A stretch of DNA of 21,442 nt from Coptodactyla brooksi (GCA_033557675.1 JAWQRM010000565.1:1-21442), one strand, 5' to 3'. Shown: positions 9,770 to 17,999, numbered from the stretch's first letter. Made by a program: numbers and translations. Notes: generated by a model from the sequence alone, not told the origin.

Positions 9770-10112
9770 CGTTGATCGTATGGTTGCTATTAAAAGTATG
9801 TTTAGCTATACTACATTTTTCCGTTCGACAACATACTTTTTTAGAAGTAGTAACAAGATTGCAGACACTCATCTACAAGAGGGGGAAATTTTAATTTCGT
9901 TCAATGTGAGTTCATTGTTTGCCAACGTACCAATCTCGTTTACCATGTCATACCTGGAAGAATGAATTATTTAAACCTAACAATATGAGTGACGAAATTA
10001 AATTAAAATATTTACTTTTAACAAAGCTCCGCATGAGTCAGAATTATTTTCATAAGATAGAGGGTAATTTTACAAACAACACAAAGGTACGGCTATGAGC
10101 AATTGTCTTTCG
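9770..10112 (+). pseudogene. PLE-1 reverse transcriptase, N-terminal palm fragment
   Basis: The translation from 9780 contains NTHLQEGE-like ADTHLQEGEILISF, then NVSSLFANVPI, the motif around the first catalytic Asp of PLE reverse transcriptases. The expected Asp is Asn in ISFNVSSLF, a loss of a key residue. A stop at 9963 and a frameshift lead to ELFKPNNMSDEIKLKYLL and QNYFHKIEGNF, and a further shift gives AMSNCLSGP at 10092-10118. That equals AMGNCLSP in the fragment at 21062. The YVDD half, linker and GIY-YIG domain are missing. The coding piece lies between two inverted PLE ends. Confidence 0.8.
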
Positions 10113-10114
10113 GG

Positions 10115-10167
10115 ACCATTGAGCTCTTGTTACAATTACCAGGGGAACTATACCATTGAGCTCTTGT
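10115..10167 (+). repeat. 16-bp direct repeat, 37 bp apart
   Basis: ACCATTGAGCTCTTGT occurs at 10115-10130 and 10152-10167. The second copy aligns with the PLE end sequence (ATTGAGTCCCTTATAATC on the minus strand near 9575), so the first looks like a local duplication at the RT/end junction. Confidence 0.8.
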
Positions 10168-10173
10168 ATAATA
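10165..10173 (+). repeat. Target-site duplication, left copy
   Basis: TGTATAATA here is repeated exactly at 11396-11404 on the other side of the foldback element. Confidence 0.8.
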
Positions 10174-11395
10174 CAGGGTGATTCGCATAAGAACCGAAAG
10201 AGAGCAAGAGCATGTAAGGAAAGCTAAAATATGATGATTTAACCCAACTTACCTCTATACCAAGTTGTACCCCTGAGAAGTTATAACCTTTCGAATTTAT
10301 TTTTTTGTAAATAGAGATCAGTTAACGAATTTTAAAGGGTTGATTAGGGATAATGCACCCTTAAACTTTTTTACTTTTATTATTTTTCAGAAAACCTCAA
10401 AATACACCGTTTTGAAGAAAAATGTCCATGAAATTATCCATGTTACCTAAAATGATAAAATTATTAGATTTTCGTAATTCTTTACTGATTGTTTTGAAAT
10501 TGACTAAGTGAAGAAAATTATTTGGAGTTCTACTTGACGAAGTGCAACTGCATCGTACAAGGGAAGTACCACAACTGTCCCTCACCGATTTTGATGAAAT
10601 TTGGTATATCAGTTTGCATTTACCACATTTCGATAACAGTTTTCGTTTTCAAAATACAAGGAAATAAATACTTTTTCCCTCAATTTGCAACCCTTAGTAC
10701 TCGCTCCAGGGCGAGTGGACACCATATCTTATTTGGTGTCCATTCTATTACTGTACCAAATTTCGTCGAAATCGGTGACAGACCGTTGTGATACTTCCCT
10801 TGTGAGATGCAGTGGCACTTCGTCAAGTAAATCTGGGAGATTGTTTTGGAGAAACTCCAAATAATTTTCTCCATTTAGTCGATTTCAAAACAATCACTAA
10901 ATAATTACGAAAATCAAATAACTTTATTTCTTGATTGTCAAGTTTGACGTATAATTTCATAGACAACTGTTGAATTTTCAATCATTTTAGGTAACATTGA
11001 TAAAATACGTGTCTTTAGTAATTCGCATTTTTCTTCAAAGCGGCTTTCTTGAACTTTTTTGAAAAATAAAAAAGCAAAAAAGTTTTAAAATTAAATTCCC
11101 CATAAAATAGAATAATAGTTTATTAAATTCGCCCACATTCTAAAAATTCTGTTGCAATTTAAGGGTGCATTATCCCTAATCAACCCTTTAAAATTCGTTA
11201 GCTGACCTCTATTTAGAAAAAGATAAATGCTCTTAGTACATTCAGAACGTCTACCAAATTTGGGTTTCCTAAGTTAAAGTATTAGGCTATACCTTCTCAG
11301 AGGTACAACTTGGTATATAAGTTGAGTTAAATCAACATATTTTAGCTTTCCTTACATTCTCTTGCTCTGTGTCGGTTCTTATGCGAATCATCCTG
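10174..11395. mobile_element. Foldback (Mutator-like/FB-type) element with giant inverted repeats
   Basis: The ends CAGGGTGATTCGCATAAG and its near complement at 11395 begin long inverted arms. The left arm runs from 10174 to about 10606 and the right arm from about 10754 to 11395. Landmarks such as AGGAAAGCTAAAATATG, AAGGGTTGATTAGGGATAA and TACTTGACGAAGTGC occur once in each arm in opposite orientation. The right arm is about 200 bp longer because the left has lost segments. The central loop (about 10607-10753) has no transposase and contains two small hairpins (GGACACCA/TGGTGTCC and ACTCGC/GCGAGT). The 9-bp duplicated target fits Mutator-like elements and the insect foldback (FB) group. It is non-autonomous. 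Confidence 0.82.
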
Positions 11396-11404
11396 TGTAT
11401 AATA
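11396..11404 (+). repeat. Target-site duplication, right copy
   Basis: A perfect TGTATAATA match to 10165-10173. Joining the flanks recreates the PLE end sequence seen uninterrupted on the minus strand near 9550-9580. Confidence 0.8.
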
Positions 11405-11650
11405 TGACATAACAGGAAACAAGGTTAACTAAACGAATGCACAAGGGACGCCCGTATTGGGTTACAAAGATCATGCTAGAAACAAGCAATGTACTTTACT
11501 GGTTTCTATTGACCACGTAAGACAGTAGGGCGACTTCTGGTTGCCACCTTTTAGTATAAAAATAGAATATAGAGCAGTTCTTTAAGTATTTTTCTTCGTC
11601 AAATAAACTTTTCGGTTTTGGTGTAGTGGTAGCATTGGTTAATTTCATCG
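11405..11650 (+). mobile_element. Right end of composite PLE-1, ribozyme lost
   Basis: It continues the PLE end sequence after the foldback insertion: AAGGTTAACTAAACGAATG, GACAGTAGGG, GGTTGCCACCTTTTAGTAT, then TTCTTCGTC, where the ribozyme should begin. The sequence jumps directly to AAATAAACTTTTCGG and the GGTTTTGGTGTAGTGGT tail, so the hammerhead core has been deleted. It is the inverted counterpart of 9555-9310. Confidence 0.72.
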
Positions 11651-11842
11651 AATCTTTAGCTTATGTATTCTTATTTACTGGATCGTGAAAAAATGTTCGT
11701 TAAGAATAAGTTAGATGTCTGAGAACAAAGTATTGTTTTTGACTTAGTTATATGAATTTACTGTTCTTCCATTTTGCCCAGATATAAAATATGTAATTCG
11801 TTACTTTTTATTTATATAAAAAGTAACAAAAAAGGAAATAAA

Positions 11843-11921
11843 TTCACCTCCAAGCATGAATTGAACTTGCGACCTTCTGCTTTCATTACAGGTGCCTTAA
11901 CCGCTGAGTTGCTGAGAGCCT
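11843..11921 (-). mobile_element. tRNA-derived SINE head
   Basis: On the minus strand an A-box-like AACTCAGCGGTTAAGG (11910-11895) is followed 28 bases later by a B-box-like GTTCAATTC (11866-11858), the spacing of a tRNA gene. The strand then reads CTTGGAGGTGAA. Mutated stem pairs and the related copy at 2764-2812 argue for a SINE head rather than a working tRNA gene. Confidence 0.6.
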
Positions 11922-12744
11922 GTCGTAATTCTTTAAAAAATCATTTTATTATTTTCTTTCCTTATAAAGTATAAACAGTGCAAAAATGTAAAGTGGTACA
12001 TAAGTGGTTTTTATAAATTTGCTGGGTATACTAATTGATTTACTCGCTACTTGTTATTAATAACAATAAATGGACAAAACAACTAATTGTTGCTTTTGCA
12101 ACTATATTTTTAAATTTCGACAAAAATGTATATTAATTAACATTCTTGCCGCTCGTTTAAAGAAAGTGGGTTTATTATTGAAAGAAATTAACGGGACATA
12201 ATTTGGAAAACAAACACTAATTGCCATGATCGCTAGTCCGGCAACCAATTTACACGCTAGCAGGAGCTTCGTGTTTTACGCCGTGAATTAGTAGCTAAGC
12301 GAATGCACGCACAAAAGGGGAGCCTCTAACTGTTGTATACATTGGTCGTATTCCACATAAAGAATTGTTTACTTGCCTATTATCGACCATTGACCAGAAA
12401 TGTCAATGTCACTGTATATAAGCTAATAAATGCTTTATTTCTGAACAAATTGTAGCGGTTTCTTCGACCTTTATAAATCTATTATACGTTTTATATTGGT
12501 ACATGTTTTCCTTGTCCGATTTTCATCATAGTATTTTGTATATTTTCTCTTTATCAACTACTTTCCTCCATTATTTTCTGCATACTTTTTCCAATTTTCT
12601 ATTTCCAGTAGTTTTAGAAGGTAAAATCTTCTACTTTGTTTTTCCACCTTATCTTTGGTGTTCCTTCCGCTCTACTTTTCACTGATATCCATTATTTTCT
12701 TCTCCCTCCTCCGTATCCATATCCATTACCCCCCTCACCGTCTT
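11922..12744. other. Stretch without a recognisable gene
   Basis: A+T-rich to about 12500, then strongly pyrimidine-rich on the plus strand (12540-12760), which may be the 3' untranslated part of the minus-strand LINE fragment at 12745-13245. A GC-richer patch at 12230-12330 has no identifiable content. Confidence 0.45.
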
Positions 12745-13245
12745 CTACCACCCTCCCATGTCCCTAGCCCTGGTCTTTATTTCGCCCCATGTCCAATTAT
12801 GCCTAGCCAACGCATTGTTTAGGCATCTCCTCCACGTATCCCTCGGTTTTTCCGGTCTCCTTGCTCTCTCCGTTCCGTACTCCAGACTCTGTCTCGTGAT
12901 GCTTGGGTGTGGTTTCCTCAAAGTGTGGGCCAACCATTGTCACTTGCGCTGTCTCATCAAAGTTTCTACCCTCTCCAGCCCTGTCCTTTGACACAGCTCC
13001 ACATTAGTGATTCTGTTTGGCCAGAATTCCCATAATGTATCTTAGACATTTATTTGCAAAGGTCTGTGCCTTTTTGATGTTATGTTTGTTTCGTACCCAC
13101 GTCTCCGACCCGTAGAGTAACGTATTCATCACGTTCAATTTGAAGATCTTTATCTTGGTTTTTCTTGTGTATTGACCCGATGTCCACACTTTTCTTAGAG
13201 CTCCAAATACCATTCTCGCCTGATTTATTCTGCCCTGATAATATC
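12745..13245 (-). pseudogene. Non-LTR retrotransposon, C-terminal fragment
   Basis: The minus strand from 13245 reads INQARMVFGALRKVW and KIKIFKLNVMNTLLYGSETW, the region after the catalytic core of LINE reverse transcriptases (family form NVKSVLLYGSETW). It continues with KAQTFANKCLRYIMGI. A frameshift then leads to HTLRKPHPSITRQSLEYG and TWRRCLNNALAR, ending with WGEIKTRARD, matching the common C-terminal HTLRKP...GRP...TWRR...WGE block of several LINE clades. The YADD-containing core and the endonuclease are absent, as in typical 5'-truncated copies. I cannot fix the clade from this piece. Confidence 0.82.
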
Positions 13246-13427
13246 CATTATCTTAATATTCTTAATTTCATTTCAATTGTCCCTTCCTCTCCTATTCTAA
13301 AACTGCATAGTATTATCCTAAGCTTCTGCCATGTCTCCTTTTTGGGTATAAGCATTATGATTCCTGTCTTTCATTCATTGACCATATTTTCCCCCATTCA
13401 TCGTTTTACTGTTAATTTACACACCTA

Positions 13428-13625
13428 AAGTTGAGGGTTTGGAACCTTTGGATGTGTGACAAAGTAAAAATGAAGTAACCACTACACCAAAATTTGAAGA
13501 GAGGAATTCATCTTTCATCGCTCCTGATGGTGCTAACTTGGTTAGCGAAACGTGCGTCGAGCATCCTCTCTTCAAATTTTGGCGTAGTGGTTACTTTGCT
13601 TTTATTTAATTTACAAACCTCTTTA
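13428..13625 (+). mobile_element. Minimal PLE end-to-end hairpin unit
   Basis: The block consists of an inverted PLE tail (AAAGTTGAGGGTTTGGAACC at 13428-13448, also at 17063-17083), a 32-bp arm (13474-13505), a ribozyme core, and the complementary arm (13564-13595). The arms match at 31 of 32 positions. No coding sequence is attached. Confidence 0.75.
13520..13562 (+). ncRNA. Hammerhead ribozyme inside a long hairpin
   Basis: GCUC (13520-13523) pairs with GAGC (13559-13562). CUGAUGG (13524-13530) has G in place of the final conserved A. Stem II is GCUAAC/GUUAGC with loop UUG. GAAA (13547-13550), CGUGCG forming a 2-bp stem III, and the UC cleavage site (13557-13558) are intact. Stem I is prolonged across a 5' internal loop by the 32-bp arms 13474-13505 and 13564-13595. 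The A9-to-G change would be expected to weaken cleavage. Confidence 0.78.
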
Positions 13626-14068
13626 TGCAGTTTTTCTCATCAGTATTTAACCATTTCTGTGTAAATTTCGTCATATTCTGTTGCTCTTTCTCTTTTTTAG
13701 TTTTTGATTTCTCAAAGTTACTTATCCCCTATATGTATCTTAATAATAAGATGTATGTATCTTATCCCCTTTCTGTTTCTCTTCTGTCTCCATTAATATA
13801 TATTCATCGCTATCATCAGCGTACGGTTTTGCGAAATGTCTTATTTATCATCTATATAGGGATCCTACATCGTTTTTTTCAATCCACGTCATATTTTTCT
13901 TTTCGTACGATTTGTTGCAGTTGTAATCCACGCAATATTGCACTGGTGCGACATTAAATAAAAAAGTTAAATTTATGTTCTGACTATTTCGATAAGTTTA
14001 TTGTTTGAATATCGGAAGCGGTGTTTATTATATTTTATTCTTAGCCTTAGCACCGTCCCAAAGGAATG
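13626..14068. other. Stretch without a recognisable gene
   Basis: A pyrimidine-rich open frame on the plus strand (13625-13957) has a hydrophobic composition caused by T-runs and no family motif. I see no termini or RNA genes. Confidence 0.5.
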
Positions 14069-14088
14069 GAATTAGGCTTGATGATCAA

Positions 14089-14172
14089 ATTATAACAAAA
14101 TTTTGACTGAATGGTACAATAAACTGGAAGAGCAAGAAGAGGCTGCATTAGAGGGTAATGACACCAACTGAA
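14089..14172 (+). pseudogene. Short acidic coding remnant, possibly piggyBac N-terminus
   Basis: The frame YNKILTEWYNKLEEQEEAAL is followed by EGNDTN and a stop at 14169. Acidic N-termini with a hydrophobic helix are common in piggyBac-type transposases, and a piggyBac remnant lacking its N-terminus lies 1 kb away on the other strand. The link is weak, and the fragment is only about 27 residues long. It abuts the broken end of mariner copy 2. Confidence 0.25.
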
Positions 14173-15131
14173 AAGAAAATAGTCACACGGTGATATATCA
14201 GGCGAATACGGTGGATTCACGAACTTTTAATGTATAATATATGCACATATACATATAATATATGTACATTATATACCATATAATGTAATATATGGTGGTG
14301 CATTATCATGCAATAAAAACAGATGTTTTCCCGCTGGATATTCTGGCCTAACACCTACAATTCTTGATCATAAACGATGTAAAACTGATAAATAATATTC
14401 TCCATTGACAGTTTTACTCTTTTGAACAAATTCTTTGTGGATAATTCCTTGTCAATCATAAGAAACAATCAACATTGCCTTGATTCTTGACTTTCGAAAA
14501 CGCACTCTGAATCATTTTCAGCAGTTTTAAAGAAGTCTTTACAATGCTCTACACGAGCAATTTTTTGGTCGTTATTTAAAGCATGTAGACTAAAACGTGT
14601 GCACGTTTCTTTTTCCCAAATCTTGAGTCAAAATGTCACGAACAGTTTCTCTATTTATTTTTAACTCTTCAGTCAATGTTCTCACAGTAAAATTTCCGTT
14701 GACAACAATGATTTCACGAATTTTTTCTATCAATTCACCTCGATTTTTACTTTCTGGATGACCAGGTCTTTCATCATCATTTAGATCTTCTCACAAACTC
14801 TAGCTTTAGACATACAATCATTACCATACACTTTTTTCCTTAATTCGAAAGTCTTAGCACATTTTTCTCCAATTGAAAACTAAATTTAATATTTGCTCTT
14901 TGTTTGATTATGTTTTGAAGACATCAACACAATTTTTACTGTCAATTTGTAATCTGTCAGCCGATTAGCCTTGTATGCACCCATAACCTTGGGTGCGTTC
15001 GAAACAAATGACTTGTATCTTTAATTTAATCATTTACTTGACTTGTTAAAATTGTATTATAAGTTGAAATATATCCCTTACTTGTGGTGTGTTCTATGAT
15101 TTAAGTGAAAATTCTCGTTATTTAATTGTCA
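14161..15131 (-). pseudogene. Decayed mariner transposase and element (copy 2)
   Basis: The minus strand starts at 15131 with the same TGACAATTAAATAACGAG terminus as 4391, preceded by a TA. The transposase N-terminus is readable near 14900 (RANIKFSFQLE), but its start codon is destroyed. Further pieces in changing frames are DDERPGHPESK near 14775, TVRTLTEELKINRETVR near 14680-14630, and LHDNAPPY near 14310-14287. YSPDISPCDYFLF near 14205-14165 is the last catalytic block. An AT-rich palindromic insertion (about 14231-14292) splits the HDNAP motif from the following helix. The element stops shortly after CDYFLF, so the right terminus is missing. Confidence 0.88.
14231..14292. repeat. AT-rich palindromic insertion inside mariner copy 2
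   Basis: A run of ATATATGTACAT-type self-complementary sequence sits between the HDNAPP codons and the TTAAAAGTTCGTG segment, which are nearly adjacent in copy 1 (5150-5185). It therefore arose after insertion of this mariner. Confidence 0.7.
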
Positions 15132-15249
15132 TACTATGTATCGCACCAAAAAAATAAGCAATCCAAATTCAAACTGAAACAATGTAGTATATGCCAGCTA
15201 ATTAAGGTCGCTGGGTAACGATAAAGAAAATAGATGGACGTATATGTGA

Positions 15250-15792
15250 GAGTTGTGTGAAGTGTGAAAAATATTGTGTGAAGCCTCCTTTATGTTCATA
15301 ACTTTTCATTTATTTTTAACAATTGCTCCAGATATATCCAAAGCATCATTACTTGTTTCTGGTAAAGAGCTGGTGTGAAATAAAACATTTAAGATTATTA
15401 GAAACGGATAAGAAACAGTTTTGTTCCAAATTATTGGGATCTCAATCTTTTGTTGAATGAAGTAAAAGGGTCATCAATAATAACTTTTTGAAAATGAACC
15501 CAAAAAGGGAACATTCTTCAGTTAAATTTTGCACATTTCTAATTTTGTATAACTGGTCATTTTCAGATGGATAAATATTATCTGTAAAATGAATATACCT
15601 TAGTAGCTGTAAAAATCTACTTCTTATCATATATTTTGCTCCCAGAGCTGGGGCATTTCAACTTTGTTCTCGAAATCGGTGTTACCGATATGGTGGCTTG
15701 ATCGTTTCCTTGCTTTGGATATTATAGTTGTGCACATTGCGTAGCAAAACATTCCGTCAAGTTGCCTGTTGACGCGTACGGTAGTTAAAGGG
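15250..15792 (-). pseudogene. Internally deleted piggyBac element
   Basis: The minus strand begins at a TTAA (15796-15793) followed by CCCTTTAACTACCG, the hallmark of a piggyBac terminus with its TTAA target. A subterminal TGACG/CGTCA pair is visible within the first 45 bp. About 165 bp later the strand enters transposase at 15630 with RSRFLQLLRYIHFTDN and ENDQLYKIRNV. A frameshift gives VIIDDPFTSFNKRL (the SIDE/D block with the first catalytic Asp region), FGTKLFLI, and near 15330 DISGAIVK. The whole N-terminal third and the C-terminal end are absent. The left terminus was not found; the sequence abuts mariner copy 2 at about 15140. Confidence 0.78.
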
Positions 15793-15796
15793 TTAA
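15793..15796 (+). repeat. TTAA target site of piggyBac end
   Basis: TTAA directly flanks GGG at 15790-15792 (CCC on the element strand), as expected for piggyBac insertion. Confidence 0.7.
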
Positions 15797-16562
15797 TTGG
15801 CATAAAGTACACATAAACTAATTCAGCTAAGAACTACTAAAATAAGAATTTTAGATTATTTAGTCAAAGTTCTTGTCACTAAATTCAGTTGGGTTTTTGT
15901 ACCAAAAACAGAATACTTAATAATTCAATTATAGTTTGTTCAATATCAAACTGGTTTTTCAATTACAATTTCCACTTTTTTAACATTCGTTTCCTCCTAG
16001 TATTTTTGAAAGTAATTTTACAAAAACTGCCAATTTATCAGTTTATCAAGCACTTTATTGTTTTGCGAGTGTGCGGCCCAGCGGTGGGAGAGCTGTTAAT
16101 TTGACAAGCAGTAAAATTCCTAACTTCCTATTATTCCTATGAAATAACTCGTAAGGTTATGGCTGAAGTGGTGTCGTTATCGAATCACTACGATTCAAAT
16201 CGCTATACAGGAAGTATGAATAAATTAACCGAGAATAATTTTAAGCTCGAATCGTATCGATCAGATTATTTTAGGTAACAGGAAACTAAATAAATCTGAG
16301 CAAGTCCAACTAACTTTGTTTATGTAGATTAGATTAGATTATTAAGTGGATGTAATTACGACACCTGTTCCGTGATTGACGAACACTATTTTTTCACTTG
16401 TAGTCGACATGTTTCAGCTTTTCGCCACTTACAAGACACTTAAGAGAGTCTCAAGAGTCCCGAACCGAAGATAAGTAATTTTTTAAGTAAACTTCTAATT
16501 GACGAAACATTTGTACTTAAGCAAATCGCACATCAACCCGGAAACTAAAAAATTTGTATATC
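15797..16562. other. Stretch without a recognisable gene
   Basis: A+T-rich. At 16069-16100 the plus strand reads GTGCGGCCCAGCGGTGGGAG, which resembles a tRNA A box, but no B box follows at the right spacing. GATTCAAATCG occurs about 110 bp later. Confidence 0.45.
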
Positions 16563-16685
16563 CTTAATTCATATAATAATAATAATATATCCTTTATTCA
16601 CCCTATAAGAATGTCCACGATGGTGGTCTGAAGACAGACAACATCTTATGTTGAACCAGTTGTTGAAATATTTTGAACACATAAG
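16563..16685 (-). mobile_element. 3' end of a LINE with ATT-repeat tail
   Basis: Read on the minus strand, the sequence ends GGGTGAATAAAGGATA and then TATTATTATTATTAT, a polyadenylation-like signal plus short (ATT)n tail typical of several insect non-LTR retrotransposons. The 5' side stops where mariner copy 3 begins at 16690, consistent with a severely 5'-truncated insertion into the mariner. No coding part is present. Confidence 0.5.
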
Positions 16686-16689
16686 ACAA

Positions 16690-16894
16690 AAGTTTAATAT
16701 TTGCTCTTTATTCCATTATTTTTTTACGACATCAACACAATTTTTACATTGTCATTGTCATTCAAATGGCTGTAACTTTGTAACCTGTCAAAGAATAAAA
16801 AAGGGGACTTGTATCTTTCTAACAATAGATATGGTCGATAGATGGCGTTACGTGTTCTTTGATTTAAATTAAAATTCTCGTTATTTAATTGTCA
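16690..16894 (-). mobile_element. Mariner 5' end fragment (copy 3)
   Basis: The minus strand starts with the TGACAATTAAATAACGAG terminus (16894), flanked by TA (16896-16895). It continues through the untranslated region shared with copies 1 and 2 (GTGTTGATGTCGTAAAAA) and reaches the transposase start (ATGGAATAAAGAGC near 16711). Codon 3 is already a stop. Homology ends at 16690, against a LINE tail. Confidence 0.85.
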
Positions 16895-17062
16895 TACTGC
16901 ATATCTTCTAGATTCGTATTAATTAAAACGTAATTAAGGTTACATCATGTGTAACAAATAAATACTGTCATTAAGTACTAATATACATTGTAATGGATAA
17001 TTAATTAATTATCTATTATACTAATTAATTTAAGTTCTCTCTTGAAAATCAATTATCATAAC

Positions 17063-17215
17063 ATAAAGTTGAGGGTTTGGAACCTTTGGCTTTGTAACCA
17101 AGTAAAACGAAGTCACCACTATGCCAAAATTTTTAGAGAGGATGCTCGACGCACGTTTCGCTAACCAAGTTAGCATCATCAGGAGCGATGAAAGACTGTT
17201 GTGAAATCTAATGTG
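17063..17215 (-). mobile_element. PLE end with ribozyme and full tail
   Basis: On the minus strand a short lead-in (CTTTCATC) precedes the ribozyme at 17186-17144. A tail follows with TTTTGGCATAGTGGT and finishes CCAAACCCTCAACTTTA at 17063. The same tail occurs inverted beside the hairpin unit at 13428-13505. No coding sequence is attached. Confidence 0.7.
17144..17186 (-). ncRNA. Hammerhead ribozyme with intact core
   Basis: On the minus strand, GCUC (17186-17183) pairs with GAGC (17147-17144). CUGAUGA (17182-17176), an extra U, stem II GCUAAC/GUUAGC with loop UUG, and GAAA (17159-17156) follow. The 2-bp stem III CG-UG-CG and the cleavage site UC (17149-17148) complete it. Every canonical conserved base is present. 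The predicted cut is after position 17148 on the minus strand. Confidence 0.84.
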
Positions 17216-17692
17216 AAACTAAATTAATTCTCTTTCTAGCTTCCAATAAATTGTTTCAAGAAGTAGTTTTAACACAAAATAAAACATTAGTGAAGAACAA
17301 CACATCTTCTTCCAATTTGTTTATAACCCAGCGATATAACTTAGTTATATCGCGAAAAAACCAGTAGGTTTTTTGTGTTCAAGTGCTATTTCTTTGCTAG
17401 CTTTTCTTAGCAGATTCCCTGGAAGTAACATCCAAAGAAGTGCTAAGAATCTACAAATGTTTAACATTCTGAATTCATATATATTTTTTTAATTTATTAC
17501 CAAACCACTAATTGCTGGAAAAGTATAGTTTCCATAGCACTCCTTGTAACAATATTTAACTTTTTCGAATAGAATTTTAACTTAAAGTTAAAATATATCA
17601 CTTATTTCCCTTTCCAAATAGAATAAAATAAATTAATTAGACATTTTCCTTGTCAAAATTGAGACCAGACGAATATTTTGAAAACTACTTAC
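17216..17692. other. Stretch without a recognisable gene
   Basis: A+T-rich, with a GTTATATCGC/GCGATATAAC inverted repeat near 17331-17354. No coding sequence or termini are visible. Confidence 0.5.
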
Positions 17693-17939
17693 TTTCGATA
17701 GTTGGAAAATCTTCAATTAATATATCGTGAACTGCTGCCCAGACATTTCCGGATCGCTTAGCTCGACTTCGAGACCATAGTAAATAAATTGAATTTTTCC
17801 TTGGACTTGTCACATCAGGCGAAGTAACGGAAATCTTATTCCAAACTAAATCTAAATCGATTCGGGCGGATTGCATCAGCTGTCTTAATCTGTCCCATCT
17901 ATACGAAAACCTGCACATGTTTTTCCAATCACTAAGACA
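17693..17939 (-). CDS. Candidate host-gene exon, protein not recognised
   Basis: The minus-strand frame is open from 17939 and translates with varied, protein-like composition: RWDRLRQLMQSARIDLDLVW, then SVTSPDVTSPRKNSIYLLW, SRAKRSGNVWAAVHDIL and IEDFPTIES. The open frame ends exactly at a strong donor, GAAA then GTAAGTAG (GT at 17692-17691), and the stop after it would be intronic. A possible acceptor is GTGCAG with the exon starting at 17910, though its pyrimidine tract is poor. Base composition is GC-richer than the surroundings. With these sites the exon leaves one base over, which does not match the phase needed by the exon at 820, so the two are not neighbours in one transcript. I do not recognise the family. 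Confidence 0.42.
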
Positions 17940-17999
17940 TTCATTCCTAAGTATCCTTCCAATTATTCTCTTGTTCTTATTGTTTCTATGCTACCCCAT

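Noticed and set aside
12745..12994. Overlapping open frames on both strands with complex composition
   Set aside because: The plus-strand frame is the shadow of the LINE C-terminus on the minus strand, whose HTLRKP and TWRR motifs identify the coding strand.
13625..13957. 110-codon hydrophobic open frame
   Set aside because: Hydrophobicity comes from T-rich codons in a pyrimidine-rich region, with no start context or family similarity.
16069..16200. tRNA-like A box (CCAGCGGTGGGAG) and a B-box-like GATTCAAATCG
   Set aside because: The two are about 110 bases apart, too far for a tRNA or normal SINE head, and no cloverleaf could be drawn.
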